DNA of 64,000 bases from Psychrobacillus sp032154225 (GTDB taxonomy: Bacteria; Bacillota; Bacilli; Bacillales_A; Planococcaceae), in contig NZ_JALDYF010000017.1 of NCBI RefSeq assembly GCF_032154225.1, positions 1 through 64,000 on the forward strand, written 5' to 3'. Made by a program: the position numbers and the translations under genes. Within the stretch, counting starts at the first letter, position 1, and every line of letters begins with the position of its first letter. Below are positions 34,885 to 43,758 of this stretch, one piece after another. The notes beneath the pieces are model-generated. The model saw only the letters and a program-made list of their open reading frames with translations, searched no databases and had not been told where the DNA came from.

Positions 34885-35808
34885 ATGAAAAACTTCGCAG
34901 ACATATTGATTGAACACAGTGTTAGAAAAAATACAGCTTTAGTAGTTGGATTAGATCCTGATATCGCGTATTTCCCAGATTTTTTATTAAATAAGGATAC
35001 ACAAACAACAGAAGAAATATGTAATGCCATAGTAAACTTTAACAAGTTTGTTATTGATGAAGTTTGTGATCATGTAGTTGCGGTAAAGCCCCAGCTTGCT
35101 TACTACGAAGTATACGGTAGTGCAGGAATTAAAGCTTTAGAAGAAACAATTCAGTACGCTCGTTCAAAAAACGTGATTGTCATTAACGATGCAAAAAGAG
35201 GAGATATCGGTTCCACTTCCAAAGCATATGCACAAGCATTTTTAAGCAATGGACCTATGTCAGGTGATATGGTCACTGTAAATCCATTCTTAGGAAGTGA
35301 CGGCTACACCCCTTTTATTGAAGTTGCACAAGAAAACAATAAAGGGCTATTTTTGTTACTAAAAACATCCAATCCTTCTTCATTCGAAATTCAGGATTTA
35401 AAGCTACAAAATGGAGAAATCCTATACATGCAAATGGCTCAAGACATAAGTGTTCTAGCGGCAGCAACTAAAGGCGAAAATAACTACTCATTTATCGGCG
35501 CCGTCGTAGGAGCAACCTATCCATCAGATGCAAAAAAGATAAGAGAACTGTTACCACACTCCATCTTTTTAGTTCCTGGGTTAGGAGCACAAGGGGGACA
35601 AGCAGAAGATTTGGCTGTCTTCTTCGATGAAAAAGGTCTAGGAGCTGTTATCTCTTCATCCAGAGGAATTACATATAGCTATTGTTCTAATAAAAGCGAT
35701 GAAAACTGGAGAAACATTTCAAAAGAACAAATGACTAAATCTATTGCAAATGCAACCATTACAGCAAAAGACCAGATCAATGAAGTTCGATTTCGCACGA
35801 ACGCTTAA
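34885..35808 (+). CDS. pyrF: Orotidine-5'-phosphate decarboxylase, type 2
   Basis: 307 residues, longer than the ~240 of the common Bacillus PyrF. LVVGLDPDIAYFP, VAVKPQLAYYEVYG, the catalytic DAKRGDIGSTSKAYAQAFL (D-x-K-x-x-D) and VPGLGAQGGQAED identify the type 2 subfamily known from actinobacteria and proteobacteria. It makes UMP from OMP. It stands alone, away from other pyr genes; the main pyrF may be elsewhere. A GGAG site precedes the ATG and a terminator follows. Confidence 0.92.
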   Translation: MKNFADILIEHSVRKNTALVVGLDPDIAYFPDFLLNKDTQTTEEICNAIVNFNKFVIDEVCDHVVAVKPQLAYYEVYGSAGIKALEETIQYARSKNVIVINDAKRGDIGSTSKAYAQAFLSNGPMSGDMVTVNPFLGSDGYTPFIEVAQENNKGLFLLLKTSNPSSFEIQDLKLQNGEILYMQMAQDISVLAAATKGENNYSFIGAVVGATYPSDAKKIRELLPHSIFLVPGLGAQGGQAEDLAVFFDEKGLGAVISSSRGITYSYCSNKSDENWRNISKEQMTKSIANATITAKDQINEVRFRTNA

Positions 35809-35824
35809 TATTGTTGAACATCAT

Positions 35825-35850
35825 GGGTTGCTTAGGCAACTCTTTTTTTA
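35825..35850 (+). terminator. Terminator after pyrF
   Basis: Short hairpin GTTGC TTAG GCAAC followed by TCTTTTTTT. Confidence 0.75.
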
Positions 35851-35913
35851 ATAAAATTTTATGAGTCAATATCAATTCGAGGCTCGTCTAATTTATGAAA
35901 GGAGGGGAAATGA

Positions 35914-36462
35914 GTGATAGATCTTGAAGGAGATTATTCAGAAGTTTCCTCAGATATGATTCTAGATCAACTGATGGAAGACTATGCAACCGATTTAAAA
36001 AGAATTGCTTTCTTATATGTAAATGATATATCCGAATGTGAGGATATTATTCAAGAAGTCTATATATCCTGCTATCAAAAGTTATCTAGCTTCCGACATG
36101 AATCTAGCTATAAGACCTGGTTAATTCGTATTACTATTAATAAATGCAAGGATTATAAAAAACGTTGGAGCATAAAAAAACTGATTTATACACCGATTAT
36201 TTCATCTATTTTCACAGCACCATCTGCTGAAGAACAATTTATTAATGAACAGACTTCAAGAACTATGATAGAGCAAATAGCCAATTTACCAACAAAATAT
36301 AAAGAGGTACTCATCCTTTATTATTATCAGCAAATGAGTATGACTGAAATTAGTGAAATCCTCCATGTAAATATTAATACGATTAAATCCAGATTACTTC
36401 GTGGAAAGAAAATTCTTCAAAACAAATTGGAAAGGAGTAATGCTTATGGACCAGTTCGATAA
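35914..36462 (+). CDS. ECF-type RNA polymerase sigma factor
   Basis: 182 residues from GTG 35914, seven bases after AGGAGGGG. Region 2 (DLKRIAFLYVNDISECEDIIQEVYISCYQKL...YKTWLIRITINKCKDYKK) and region 4 (IANLPTKYKEVLILYYYQQMSMTEISEILHVNINTIKSRLLRGKKIL) are present with no region 3. It overlaps the anti-sigma gene by 17 bp. Which Bacillus group (SigM/V/Y/W) it belongs to cannot be told by eye. Confidence 0.9.
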   Translation: MIDLEGDYSEVSSDMILDQLMEDYATDLKRIAFLYVNDISECEDIIQEVYISCYQKLSSFRHESSYKTWLIRITINKCKDYKKRWSIKKLIYTPIISSIFTAPSAEEQFINEQTSRTMIEQIANLPTKYKEVLILYYYQQMSMTEISEILHVNINTIKSRLLRGKKILQNKLERSNAYGPVR

Positions 36463-37249
36463 ACATGTGAAAGAAGAGGTACAGGGATACTTGAATAAAC
36501 ATGTACACTTTTCACCAGAAGAAAGTCAGCAAATTCGGAGAAAAGTAGCAAATAAACGTGCAACAAAAAAGATTGACCGAGTGTATTACACCGTTTTGGC
36601 TTCCGCAATTGCTTTGTTTATCATACTAAGCTTACCGTTATTAAAAACTTTAAACTTTAATAGTAGCTCCCAATCCAATTACTCTGCTGTGGCAGAAAAT
36701 GAAACAGAGGGCTATAATTCTTTAGATAATATAGTGAATGGGAAGGCCAATAACAGTAGTCGGAAAATGTTTTCTAATGAAGCAATAAATGATTTACAAC
36801 TATCTATAACTAACAATCCAGAAAAGTATAAACTGAAGAAAGCTAGTTTAAATTACTGGTCAAAAAGCGGTGAATACAATGATTCCGCTTCTTCAAAGGA
36901 AATTACCTTAGCCTTAAGTTTTCAAAGTGAACATAATTCTTACTTCACACAAATTTTTAAAGGTGAAGTTAACCTTGAAGACAACCATGATGTAATTGAA
37001 AAAGTAGGGAACTGTAGTCTCATTCCAGCCTCTGAAACATCTAGTGACATGCAAGAAAATAAATACATCATAGCTGTTTCGGAAATATTAATTAATGATG
37101 AAAAGTATACAATAATTGTTCAAACTTATGATCTTCATAATGATATTGATGCCAATCCTTATTCTAAAACCAATATTCTAGATTTCTTAGAATCTTTACA
37201 ACCAGAATTAGCAGTACAGAATTTATTAGAGATAATTCCCGAAGACTAG
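36446..37249 (+). CDS. Putative anti-sigma factor, single-span membrane protein
   Basis: 267 residues from ATG 36446 (GGAAAGGAG upstream). A cytoplasmic N-terminal domain of about 50 residues is followed by one membrane helix (VLASAIALFIILSLPLL, about 52-70) and a large outer domain of about 190 residues. Location directly after, and overlapping, an ECF sigma gene plus this topology indicates its anti-sigma factor. No zinc-binding HxxxCxxC motif is seen. Confidence 0.75.
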   Translation: MDQFDKHVKEEVQGYLNKHVHFSPEESQQIRRKVANKRATKKIDRVYYTVLASAIALFIILSLPLLKTLNFNSSSQSNYSAVAENETEGYNSLDNIVNGKANNSSRKMFSNEAINDLQLSITNNPEKYKLKKASLNYWSKSGEYNDSASSKEITLALSFQSEHNSYFTQIFKGEVNLEDNHDVIEKVGNCSLIPASETSSDMQENKYIIAVSEILINDEKYTIIVQTYDLHNDIDANPYSKTNILDFLESLQPELAVQNLLEIIPED

Positions 37250-37283
37250 AATATATTTTTTGATATAAAATAGGATAAATACT

Positions 37284-37313
37284 AAAAAACTCGCTGCTGT
37301 AGGCGAGTTTTTT
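37284..37313 (+). terminator. Terminator of the sigma operon
   Basis: AAAAAACTCGC TGCTGTA GGCGAGTTTTTT. Confidence 0.85.
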
Positions 37314-37351
37314 CATTTTAGAATTTAATTGTTTAGGAATTACTTAGAAGC

Positions 37352-37638
37352 TACTGAACAACCCAATATTGCCTGTACCTAAAAGGTTTTTTTGCCTCTC
37401 TTGTCGAATAAAGATGCAAAGAGAAAAAGACAAACAATCTCAAAATATAGACTTGGATGGCTTGGCCTTATTCAAGCACGTTTAAAGAAGACGGGTGAGA
37501 CCGTCATTGCCCTTCAATTCCTAATCATGAACATAGAAAAGATCCCTCGGGACTCTTTTTTGCCTATTTTCCAAAAGTGGATTCAACATGGATTATCTGA
37601 TCTACAATACAGGGTTGCGTAAAAAGAGTTGTTCAGTA
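37352..37638. mobile_element. Remnant of an insertion sequence with 11-bp terminal inverted repeats
   Basis: TACTGAACAAC at 37352-37362 recurs as its exact complement at 37628-37638. Between them a 76-codon frame (37392-37622, plus strand) encodes a basic, helix-rich fragment (KRKRQTISKYRLGWLGLIQA, then LKKTGETVIALQFLIMNIEK). This looks like the C-terminal piece of a transposase, of IS1182/IS5-like type, left after internal deletion. No intact transposase remains. Confidence 0.6.
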
Positions 37639-37705
37639 CTCCCTAATTAAAGAGTGTTTTATACGAGTCTCATATCGCTAGGTCAGTTCATACACAGCCT
37701 TTTTC

Positions 37706-38248
37706 CTATATTTCCTCTTTTTGAATATGGTTAATTAATCTCTCAAAATACTGTATTGAAGAGTTTATTCTATAGTTTGCATAATCCCCAATAAAGTCTG
37801 CTAATACTTCTTGCCCTGGTTCCATAAAATGTCGTCTCTCATATTTTGACATCTTGTCCCAAGTCTTTTTTATCTCGTATACTTTTTTTTCTAGTATACT
37901 GATGACTTTATCACGCTCCACATATTTCATATTTGCTAAACCAATGACCATATTCCCGATTGTATCTGCATTTTCAAAGAGTTTATAAATCTTTTTCGGT
38001 AAGACTTCTCGGCCTTTTTCAGTGATTGCAAATACTTGCTTATCTGGACGATGCTCTTCTTTAATGATTTCTTTTGCCTCAATGAACCCTTGCTTCGCCA
38101 ATGCCTCAAAATGGTAATATAACTTGCTTTCAGTTAGGCCATTTATCGTATCAAGTGGCTGTAACTCTGAGATTTGTTTTTTTAGTTTATAAGGGTAATT
38201 ATTTTCTTCCATAAGCTTAGTCAGAATGAAAATTTGAATTGCCATCAT
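37706..38248 (-). CDS. PadR-family regulator
   Basis: 180 residues. Winged helix MMAIQIFILTKLMEENNYPYKLKKQI...LTESKLYYHFEALAKQGFIEAKEII (about 1-65), then a long C-terminal helical domain (Vir_act_alpha_C type). Encoded 63 bp downstream of the YhgE-like gene on the same strand, so it probably controls that transporter-like gene. Confidence 0.85.
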   Translation of the reverse strand: MMAIQIFILTKLMEENNYPYKLKKQISELQPLDTINGLTESKLYYHFEALAKQGFIEAKEIIKEEHRPDKQVFAITEKGREVLPKKIYKLFENADTIGNMVIGLANMKYVERDKVISILEKKVYEIKKTWDKMSKYERRHFMEPGQEVLADFIGDYANYRINSSIQYFERLINHIQKEEI

Positions 38249-38311
38249 TTCAGCTCCTTAGGCAAATATTAGCTCTATTGTATCAAAACTAATCATTTAC
38301 TTCAGCACAAT

Positions 38312-39472
38312 TTAAACTTTTACAGATTCTCTCGAATCCTCTACTGGCAATGGCTTGTGTAAGATCCAAACGATAACAATGTTAATTAACATCGCTACTA
38401 AACCAACCAGAGCTAACCCTAACAAATAAGGGCTTACACTTGTACTACCAAAAATATTCGCAAAGTAAGCTTGCACCGAATAATACATCGGTGTAATATG
38501 GCTCGCCCACTCATAAGGTGCATACATCATATCTCGTGAAATCGTTGCCCCATTAGCAAGCGTTTGAACTAATAAAATTGGGATATTTAAGATCATACCT
38601 GCTTCACCAATTAAGAATACTACAATTGCTGTGAAGTTAAAGCATACCCAATAGTTCAGAATTTGTTGTCCCCAAATTTGAAAGAATAAATCTCCGCTTA
38701 AATCATTAATACCAAATGCTATACCCGTTGAAGCTAAACCTGCAATAACACCAATGAGGACTGCTGTTAATTGTACATAAATGAATAAACGTGTTTTCGT
38801 AGCTTTCCCGCGGTTTACTTTAAACGCACCAACTAATTGCATCGCTCCAATCATCGCCCCTACATATAAGGCCATAGTTAAGAACATTGGTAACATATTG
38901 TTATGCATGCCATCTGGAATGTCATTAATTGTAACAACATTACCTACATAACTGTTTTCAATCAAATCTGCCATTTCTTTTGATCGCTCTTTAGGTACAT
39001 TAAAGTTCATTAAAATACCTTGTGCTGTTTGTTGTGAGAATTGCCCACTTAATTGATCGTTAATTTGAGAAACAACTTGTGTCATAGAAGATGATACAAC
39101 TGTAGCTCCTGCTTCATTTAGAGTGAAATCTATACTTGATGATACATCACTATTTTGTAAATCAGCTGAAAATGTTTCTGGAATATGGATAACTAATGCT
39201 AATTCGTTATCTTCTAAATCTTCTAAAGCCGCTTTATTCGAAATGTTTGTATTTATTTTCTCAAATGGGAGTTGTTCTATTAAGCTCTCTGTAATTTGAG
39301 CTCCAGATTCTCCTATATCATCATTAATAATGGCAATCGGTAATTGATCAATATTCCCAGGAATTGCTGTATAACCTGACAAAAAGATTCCTAACATACA
39401 CACTGCATAAAAAACACCCATAAATATAGAACCTATGGCACCTTTACTCTTCAAAAACTCTGTAAATTTCAT
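38312..39472 (-). CDS. YhgE/Pip-like (DUF3533, ABC-2 type) membrane protein
   Basis: 386 residues: one N-terminal helix (about 13-32), an outer domain of about 155 residues, then five or six helices. GNIDQLPIAIINDDIGESGAQI and LVIHIPETFSADLQNS are the hallmarks of the YhgE/Pip-SNG1/DUF3533 family, related to ABC-2 permeases and type VII-linked phage-infection proteins. It has no ATPase partner here. Dyad-rich AT sequence upstream (TTAAAGTACTTTAA) may bind the PadR regulator. Confidence 0.8.
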   Translation of the reverse strand: MKFTEFLKSKGAIGSIFMGVFYAVCMLGIFLSGYTAIPGNIDQLPIAIINDDIGESGAQITESLIEQLPFEKINTNISNKAALEDLEDNELALVIHIPETFSADLQNSDVSSSIDFTLNEAGATVVSSSMTQVVSQINDQLSGQFSQQTAQGILMNFNVPKERSKEMADLIENSYVGNVVTINDIPDGMHNNMLPMFLTMALYVGAMIGAMQLVGAFKVNRGKATKTRLFIYVQLTAVLIGVIAGLASTGIAFGINDLSGDLFFQIWGQQILNYWVCFNFTAIVVFLIGEAGMILNIPILLVQTLANGATISRDMMYAPYEWASHITPMYYSVQAYFANIFGSTSVSPYLLGLALVGLVAMLINIVIVWILHKPLPVEDSRESVKV

Positions 39473-39799
39473 ATATTAATTCCTTTCTAAACATCTATTC
39501 GTTAATTCATTCATAATTAAGTTAAAGTACTTTAATTAAACCACTTTAAATAAACTATGTTATGTATCTTATAAAATTTAAGATTCAATTGCAAACAAAA
39601 AAGTATAGTATGGCCAATTCTGTTTTTATTTTTTGTCCAAATTATGAATAAGAGAGGATCGTTACAAACCCTTAAGTGATATAAACTTATAAAAAAATAA
39701 CAGCATACCTCCTATAAATGAGGTATGCCGTTATTAAGCTTATATAACAATTGAGAACAGTTAACAAAGTTGCTTGATGTCGCATAATTTATTAGTTAA
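39473..39799. other. Intergenic region upstream of the YhgE-like gene
   Basis: No gene. It holds the dyad TTAAAGTACTTTAA near 39522, a possible PadR operator, and the hairpin GCATACCTC...GAGGTATGC at 39695-39736 with A/T runs on both sides, a likely bidirectional terminator. Confidence 0.45.
39695..39736. terminator. Probable terminator hairpin
   Basis: GCATACCTC CTATAAAT GAGGTATGC, with an A-rich 5' flank and TTATT 3' flank; it best serves a minus-strand transcript. Confidence 0.55.
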
Positions 39800-39975
39800 A
39801 GGAAAAAATGGTTGATGTGATCACAACTAGCCTGCAAAATTTCTTAGGAGAATGAATAATCCCTACATATTCAGGAGCAACAACCAAATGTTTTTTTAGC
39901 AATGCTAAAACCAATAATATATGTGTCGTAATTAGTAAAAATCCATACCGTTCTCTCCTACAATATATTATAAAC
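39800..39975 (-). pseudogene. Fragment of a DUF1801 gene
   Basis: The frame reads LLKKHLVVAPEYVGIIHSPK, matching SISKKHLAVAPENAGIIHFT of the intact DUF1801 gene at 31605-31976. DNA identity is high from ATAATATATGT to the CCTGCA-AATTTCTT block. The reading frame is shifted in several places and both ends are missing. Confidence 0.75.
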
Positions 39976-40013
39976 ACCAATTTAATGTGTAAAAGAGTGT
40001 AGAAATAATACGC

Positions 40014-40953
40014 TCAGTTACACTTGATTATAAATTGCAGTGAATACTCAACAACTGCAATCACAAGTCCAAGAGCCGCACCTAATTCTCCGAAGAATTC
40101 TAACCCGTAGTCATAAAAAATCGTCGTACAAATAATCGACTGCATTAAATAATTTGTTAACGACAAGCGACAAAGTGATCCCAGTCTAATAATGCTTTAC
40201 CTACTAAGCCTACAGGAATAAGCAAAGACACTCGTTTTAACAGATTTACTTTTTCTCCAATGTCCTTAAAGAAATCTACTTTAGCAGCAGCCATCCCCAT
40301 CAGTACTAAAAGACCCATAGCGAAAAATGAAATAATAGCCATGAATCCAAGTACAATTGGCAATCCAATTATCACAAAGATTATAGAGAGGTCTTCCGAT
40401 ATACCAACACGTTGCTTCACAACCTCTAAAGATGTACCATTCTTAAGAACATCCAATGTTGCCTTCATATCTGTAAAAACCATCTCCAGAAAATCTGTTT
40501 TCACTAATAAAAATGGCGTTGTACAAAGTGTTAAAACTACCGCGCATATGAGCATTGTTTTCTCCTTACGCTTTATAAACAATATTAAAATAAGTAGCCC
40601 ATAGCCATATAATAATAAAATATAGCCATCCCAAACAAGGGTAATATGTAAACCACCTAATATCACTAAGCCAAATGCGCGTCTCCATAAAGGACCTCTT
40701 GTATTCAATTCACGTTTTTCCAATGCACGTACAAATAAAATAATGCCATAACCAAATAAAAACCCAAAATCGGGATAAATGATCCTTCTACAAATATTTT
40801 AGTAAAATAATATGCTATCTTATCCCACCAAGTATCTGGTTGAATTGCTTCTAGTGTGGCATTACCATATTGAAAGTACAGCATATTAGCTATTAATATA
40901 CCAAGAAATGAAAATCCTCTAAGTGCATCTAATATTTCAATTCTTTTCTTCAT
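40014..40953 (-). pseudogene. DUF418 membrane protein, decayed copy
   Basis: A close relative of the intact gene at 42601-43758. It starts MKKRIEILDALRGFSFLGIL at 40953, is frameshifted near 40770 (PILGFYLV instead of the FGFLFGYG of the intact gene), and continues as KRELNTRGPLWRRAFG. About 50 residues are lost at 40165 (DHFV joined directly to RLSLTNYL), and the end is divergent (stop at 40014). Its 5' flank, including the hairpin at 41029-41073, is also duplicated upstream of the intact copy. Confidence 0.88.
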
Positions 40954-41028
40954 CGTGTACTTCCTCTTGCTAAATGAAGGAATTAAACCCTCACTTCTTT
41001 AATTTACACCTAAATTACCATAAAACCT

Positions 41029-41073
41029 AAAAACAACTTGGTAGAATAAGGATATTATACCAAGTTGTTTTAT
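41029..41073. terminator. Hairpin between pirin and DUF418 pseudogene
   Basis: AAAACAACTTGGTA...TACCAAGTTGTTTT, the paralogue of the hairpin at 43834-43879; U-rich ends on both strands. Confidence 0.65.
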
Positions 41074-41109
41074 CAAGTTTTGTTTTGAGGATTTAAATAA
41101 GTTATATTT

Positions 41110-41934
41110 TCAGTATGATTTCCCTTGTAAAAAGGTTCCATTTCTATAACTATCAAATGCTTCATTGATTTCTTCTTCAGTATTCATTACAAATGGACCG
41201 CTTGCAACAATCGGCTGTTTAATCGGTTTCCCTGAAAAAATGAGAAACTTTGTTTTTTCAGTTGAGGAAAGAGAGATTATGTCGGCAGACTCATTTTGTT
41301 CAAAGTGCACGACATCAAATGTATTAATCTGCTGTCCGCTTACGTTAGCCTTTCCTTCTAGCATATATAAATAACTATTGTAGCCAGCTGGAATCGGGAA
41401 ATCATAACTTGCATTATCTTCAAGTGAAACTACAGCATAAAGGAATGGCGTAAATAGTTTTAATGGTGATGCAACACCACTTACTTCACCTGCATACACT
41501 TCAATCTTGCCACCTTCAATAGGAAGAACGGGTACTTCTCTATGTGGTAAATCTACATATTGACCAGATGCCTTTTTGTCTTCACTTGATAAGTTTACCC
41601 ACAGTTGCAATACTCGAACTTCTTCACCTGGCTTTGGATTTTCATTATGAATAATGCCGCTCCCTGCAGTCATAATTTGAAAATCTCCTTCGTATAATCT
41701 TCTACCACCGCCCGTCTCGCTATCAAAATGTTCTAAATTCCCCTCAAGTACATACGTCACAGTCTGAATACCCTTATGCGGATGATCAGCAAATGTGTTA
41801 TGTACAAATTTATCGTCAGCTAAAATAATGAAGGGATCATTATCCATTAAATCGCGAGTCTGCACCACATAGCGTAAATGGCGACCCTCACCTTGTTGTA
41901 GCGGAATAGCTTGTACGGTACGAATAGCTAACAT
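41110..41934 (-). CDS. Pirin-family protein
   Basis: 274 residues from ATG 41934 (GAGGAG upstream); an in-frame ATG-like start at 41952 is less good. Bicupin: the N-terminal metal site FADHPHKGIQTVTYVLEGNLEHFDS (H-x-H...H) and the pirin signature ...MTAGSGIIHNENP...VLQLWVNLSSEDK. The C-terminal cupin ends EAFDSYRNGTFLQG. Pirins include quercetinases and redox co-regulators; the substrate here is unknown. Confidence 0.85.
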   Translation of the reverse strand: MLAIRTVQAIPLQQGEGRHLRYVVQTRDLMDNDPFIILADDKFVHNTFADHPHKGIQTVTYVLEGNLEHFDSETGGGRRLYEGDFQIMTAGSGIIHNENPKPGEEVRVLQLWVNLSSEDKKASGQYVDLPHREVPVLPIEGGKIEVYAGEVSGVASPLKLFTPFLYAVVSLEDNASYDFPIPAGYNSYLYMLEGKANVSGQQINTFDVVHFEQNESADIISLSSTEKTKFLIFSGKPIKQPIVASGPFVMNTEEEINEAFDSYRNGTFLQGKSY

Positions 41935-42017
41935 AATATAGACACTCCTCATTATTTTAATAGTTTTTATACATCAATCTAATTTAGATTTTAGCATTTT
42001 ATATCTTACTAACAAAA

Positions 42018-42056
42018 ACATGGGCTCGCTTATTATGATAATAAGCGAGCCCATGT
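42018..42056. terminator. Bidirectional hairpin after cwlJ
   Basis: ACATGGGCTCGCTTATTA...TAATAAGCGAGCCCATGT, an 18-bp stem and one of the strongest in the window. It lies between the cwlJ stop and the pirin promoter. Confidence 0.75.
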
Positions 42057-42088
42057 AAGTTATACAATTATTCACAGTGCTAGGAAGC

Positions 42089-42529
42089 CTAACCCCTATA
42101 AACACTTTCGCATGATCCAGCTGCTGGTTCATAAAAACAATGTTGTTTATATTGGCCAGAAAAAGGTTGACCGTACCATGTTGGAGGGCATGGAGCATAT
42201 GGATTAAAGTACCAAAGTGCATATTTCGCAGGGTGGTCTCTCCAATGATCCAACGCCTTTTTTGCTAATTTTTTTTCAACAGATCTCGCTCTTTCATAAA
42301 ATAAATTACCTTTCTGAACAGCTTCAAAAGAATAATTTCCTCCTTGTACCTGAAAAATGACATCTTCGATTGTTCTTACATCTTGAAAGTCTAAACAATC
42401 TGCATTAGCACGGTTAACAATTACATTTCCAACATATAACATTCCTTGCTGCCCTTCAGCTTCGGCTTCTGCCCTCATCATCCTTGCCATTAAGTCAACG
42501 TCCGAACTTTTGTATTTTACTCTTGGCAT
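42089..42529 (-). CDS. cwlJ: Spore cortex-lytic cell wall hydrolase CwlJ
   Basis: 146 residues, the full CwlJ length, no signal peptide. DVDLMARMMRAEAEAEGQQGMLYVGNVIVNRANADCLDF is the SleB/CwlJ hydrolase core with the catalytic glutamate in RAEAE. LWYFNPYAPCPPTWYGQPFSGQYKQHCFYEP closes the domain. CwlJ sits in the spore coat and degrades cortex peptidoglycan during germination, often in response to Ca-DPA. It usually needs GerQ, which is not seen here. Its product acts in the same process as the germinant receptor operon at 45-49 kb. Confidence 0.92.
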   Translation of the reverse strand: MPRVKYKSSDVDLMARMMRAEAEAEGQQGMLYVGNVIVNRANADCLDFQDVRTIEDVIFQVQGGNYSFEAVQKGNLFYERARSVEKKLAKKALDHWRDHPAKYALWYFNPYAPCPPTWYGQPFSGQYKQHCFYEPAAGSCESVYRG

Positions 42530-42583
42530 TTATTCACCCCAACAATATTATATGAAGAAAGCGTACAAAAATGACCTAATTAC

Positions 42584-42630
42584 GGTGCCAGTAACCCAAA
42601 CTATTCCGAATTATGTTCGTTCCTGGCACC
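42584..42630. repeat. REP-like repeat, copy C
   Basis: GGTGCCAG and CTGGCACC (8-bp perfect arms) flank a loop containing TAACCCAAACTATT and a small CGAA...TTCG stem. It lies between cwlJ and the DUF418 gene and covers the DUF418 stop codon at 42601. Confidence 0.7.
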
Positions 42631-43758
42631 AAAGTTTTTTCTATATACAAACTTTCGAAGCGCCCATTCTACTGGACCCATCGAAAAACGTTGTCCATAC
42701 CAATTTGCCAGTAACAATTGCAGCGAATACACAACAACTGCAATCACAAGTCCAAGGGCAACACCTAATTCTCCAAAGAAGCCTAAACCGTAGCCATAAA
42801 AAATTGTCGTACAAATAATCGACTGCATTAAATAATTTGTTAACGACAAGCGACCAAGATTTACGAACGCTTGCGAGATTTTGTTTTCTTTCACGGAAAT
42901 AAAAACTAACGTAAAGGCTGCGATATAACCTATCGCTAACATATATGTCCCCACAGAATAAAGTAATTCCCCGACAAAATGATCCATGTCTAATAATGCT
43001 TTGCATAATAAGCCTACAGGAATAAGCAATGAAAGTCGTTTTAACAGATCCATTTTTTCTCCAATGCGTTTAAAGAAATCTACTTTAGCAGCAGCCATCC
43101 CTAACAATACTAGCGGACCCATAGCAAAAAACGAAAAAATAGCCATGAATCCAAGCATTATTGGTAATACAATTACCATAAAGATTATAGATAGATCATC
43201 CGATATGCTAACACGTTGCTTCACAACCTCTAAATATGTACCATTCTTAAGAACATCCACCGTTTCCTTCATATCTGTTAAAATTATCGCCAGAAAATCT
43301 GTTTTCACTAATAAAATTGGCATCATACAAAGTGTCAAAACCACCGCCCATATGAGCATCGTTTTTACCTTACGTTTTATAAACAACATGAAAATAAGTA
43401 GCCCAGAGCCATATGATAATAAAATATCACCATCCCAAACAAAGGTAATATGTAAACAACCTAATATTACTAAGCCAATTGCACGTCTCCACAAGGGACC
43501 TCTTGTACTCAATTCACGATTTTCCAATGAACGTGCAAATAAAATAATGCCATAACCAAATAAAAAGCCGAAAATCGGAACAAATGACCCTTCTACAAAT
43601 ATTTTGGTGAAATAATATGCCACCTTATCCCACCATATATCTGGTTGAACTGCATCCAACGAGACAAAATCATATTGAAAATACAGCATATTAGCTATTA
43701 AAATACCAAGCAACGAAAATCCTCTAAGTGCATCTAATATGTCAATTCTTTTCTTCAT
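42601..43758 (-). CDS. DUF418-family (YeiB-like) membrane protein
   Basis: 385 residues with eight to ten membrane helices. The N-terminal RIDILDALRGFSLLGILIAN is the DUF418/YeiB (acyltransferase-3-like superfamily) signature, and the C-terminal LGRLSLTNYLMQSIICTTIFYGYGLGFFGELG block is also conserved. Function unknown. It is the intact paralogue of the pseudogene at 40014-40953. Confidence 0.85.
   Translation of the reverse strand: MKKRIDILDALRGFSLLGILIANMLYFQYDFVSLDAVQPDIWWDKVAYYFTKIFVEGSFVPIFGFLFGYGIILFARSLENRELSTRGPLWRRAIGLVILGCLHITFVWDGDILLSYGSGLLIFMLFIKRKVKTMLIWAVVLTLCMMPILLVKTDFLAIILTDMKETVDVLKNGTYLEVVKQRVSISDDLSIIFMVIVLPIMLGFMAIFSFFAMGPLVLLGMAAAKVDFFKRIGEKMDLLKRLSLLIPVGLLCKALLDMDHFVGELLYSVGTYMLAIGYIAAFTLVFISVKENKISQAFVNLGRLSLTNYLMQSIICTTIFYGYGLGFFGELGVALGLVIAVVVYSLQLLLANWYGQRFSMGPVEWALRKFVYRKNFGARNEHNSE

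Noticed and set aside
42510..42818. 102-codon plus-strand frame over the DUF418 3' end
   Set aside because: It is a shadow of the DUF418 gene on the other strand, built partly from the REP-like repeat.
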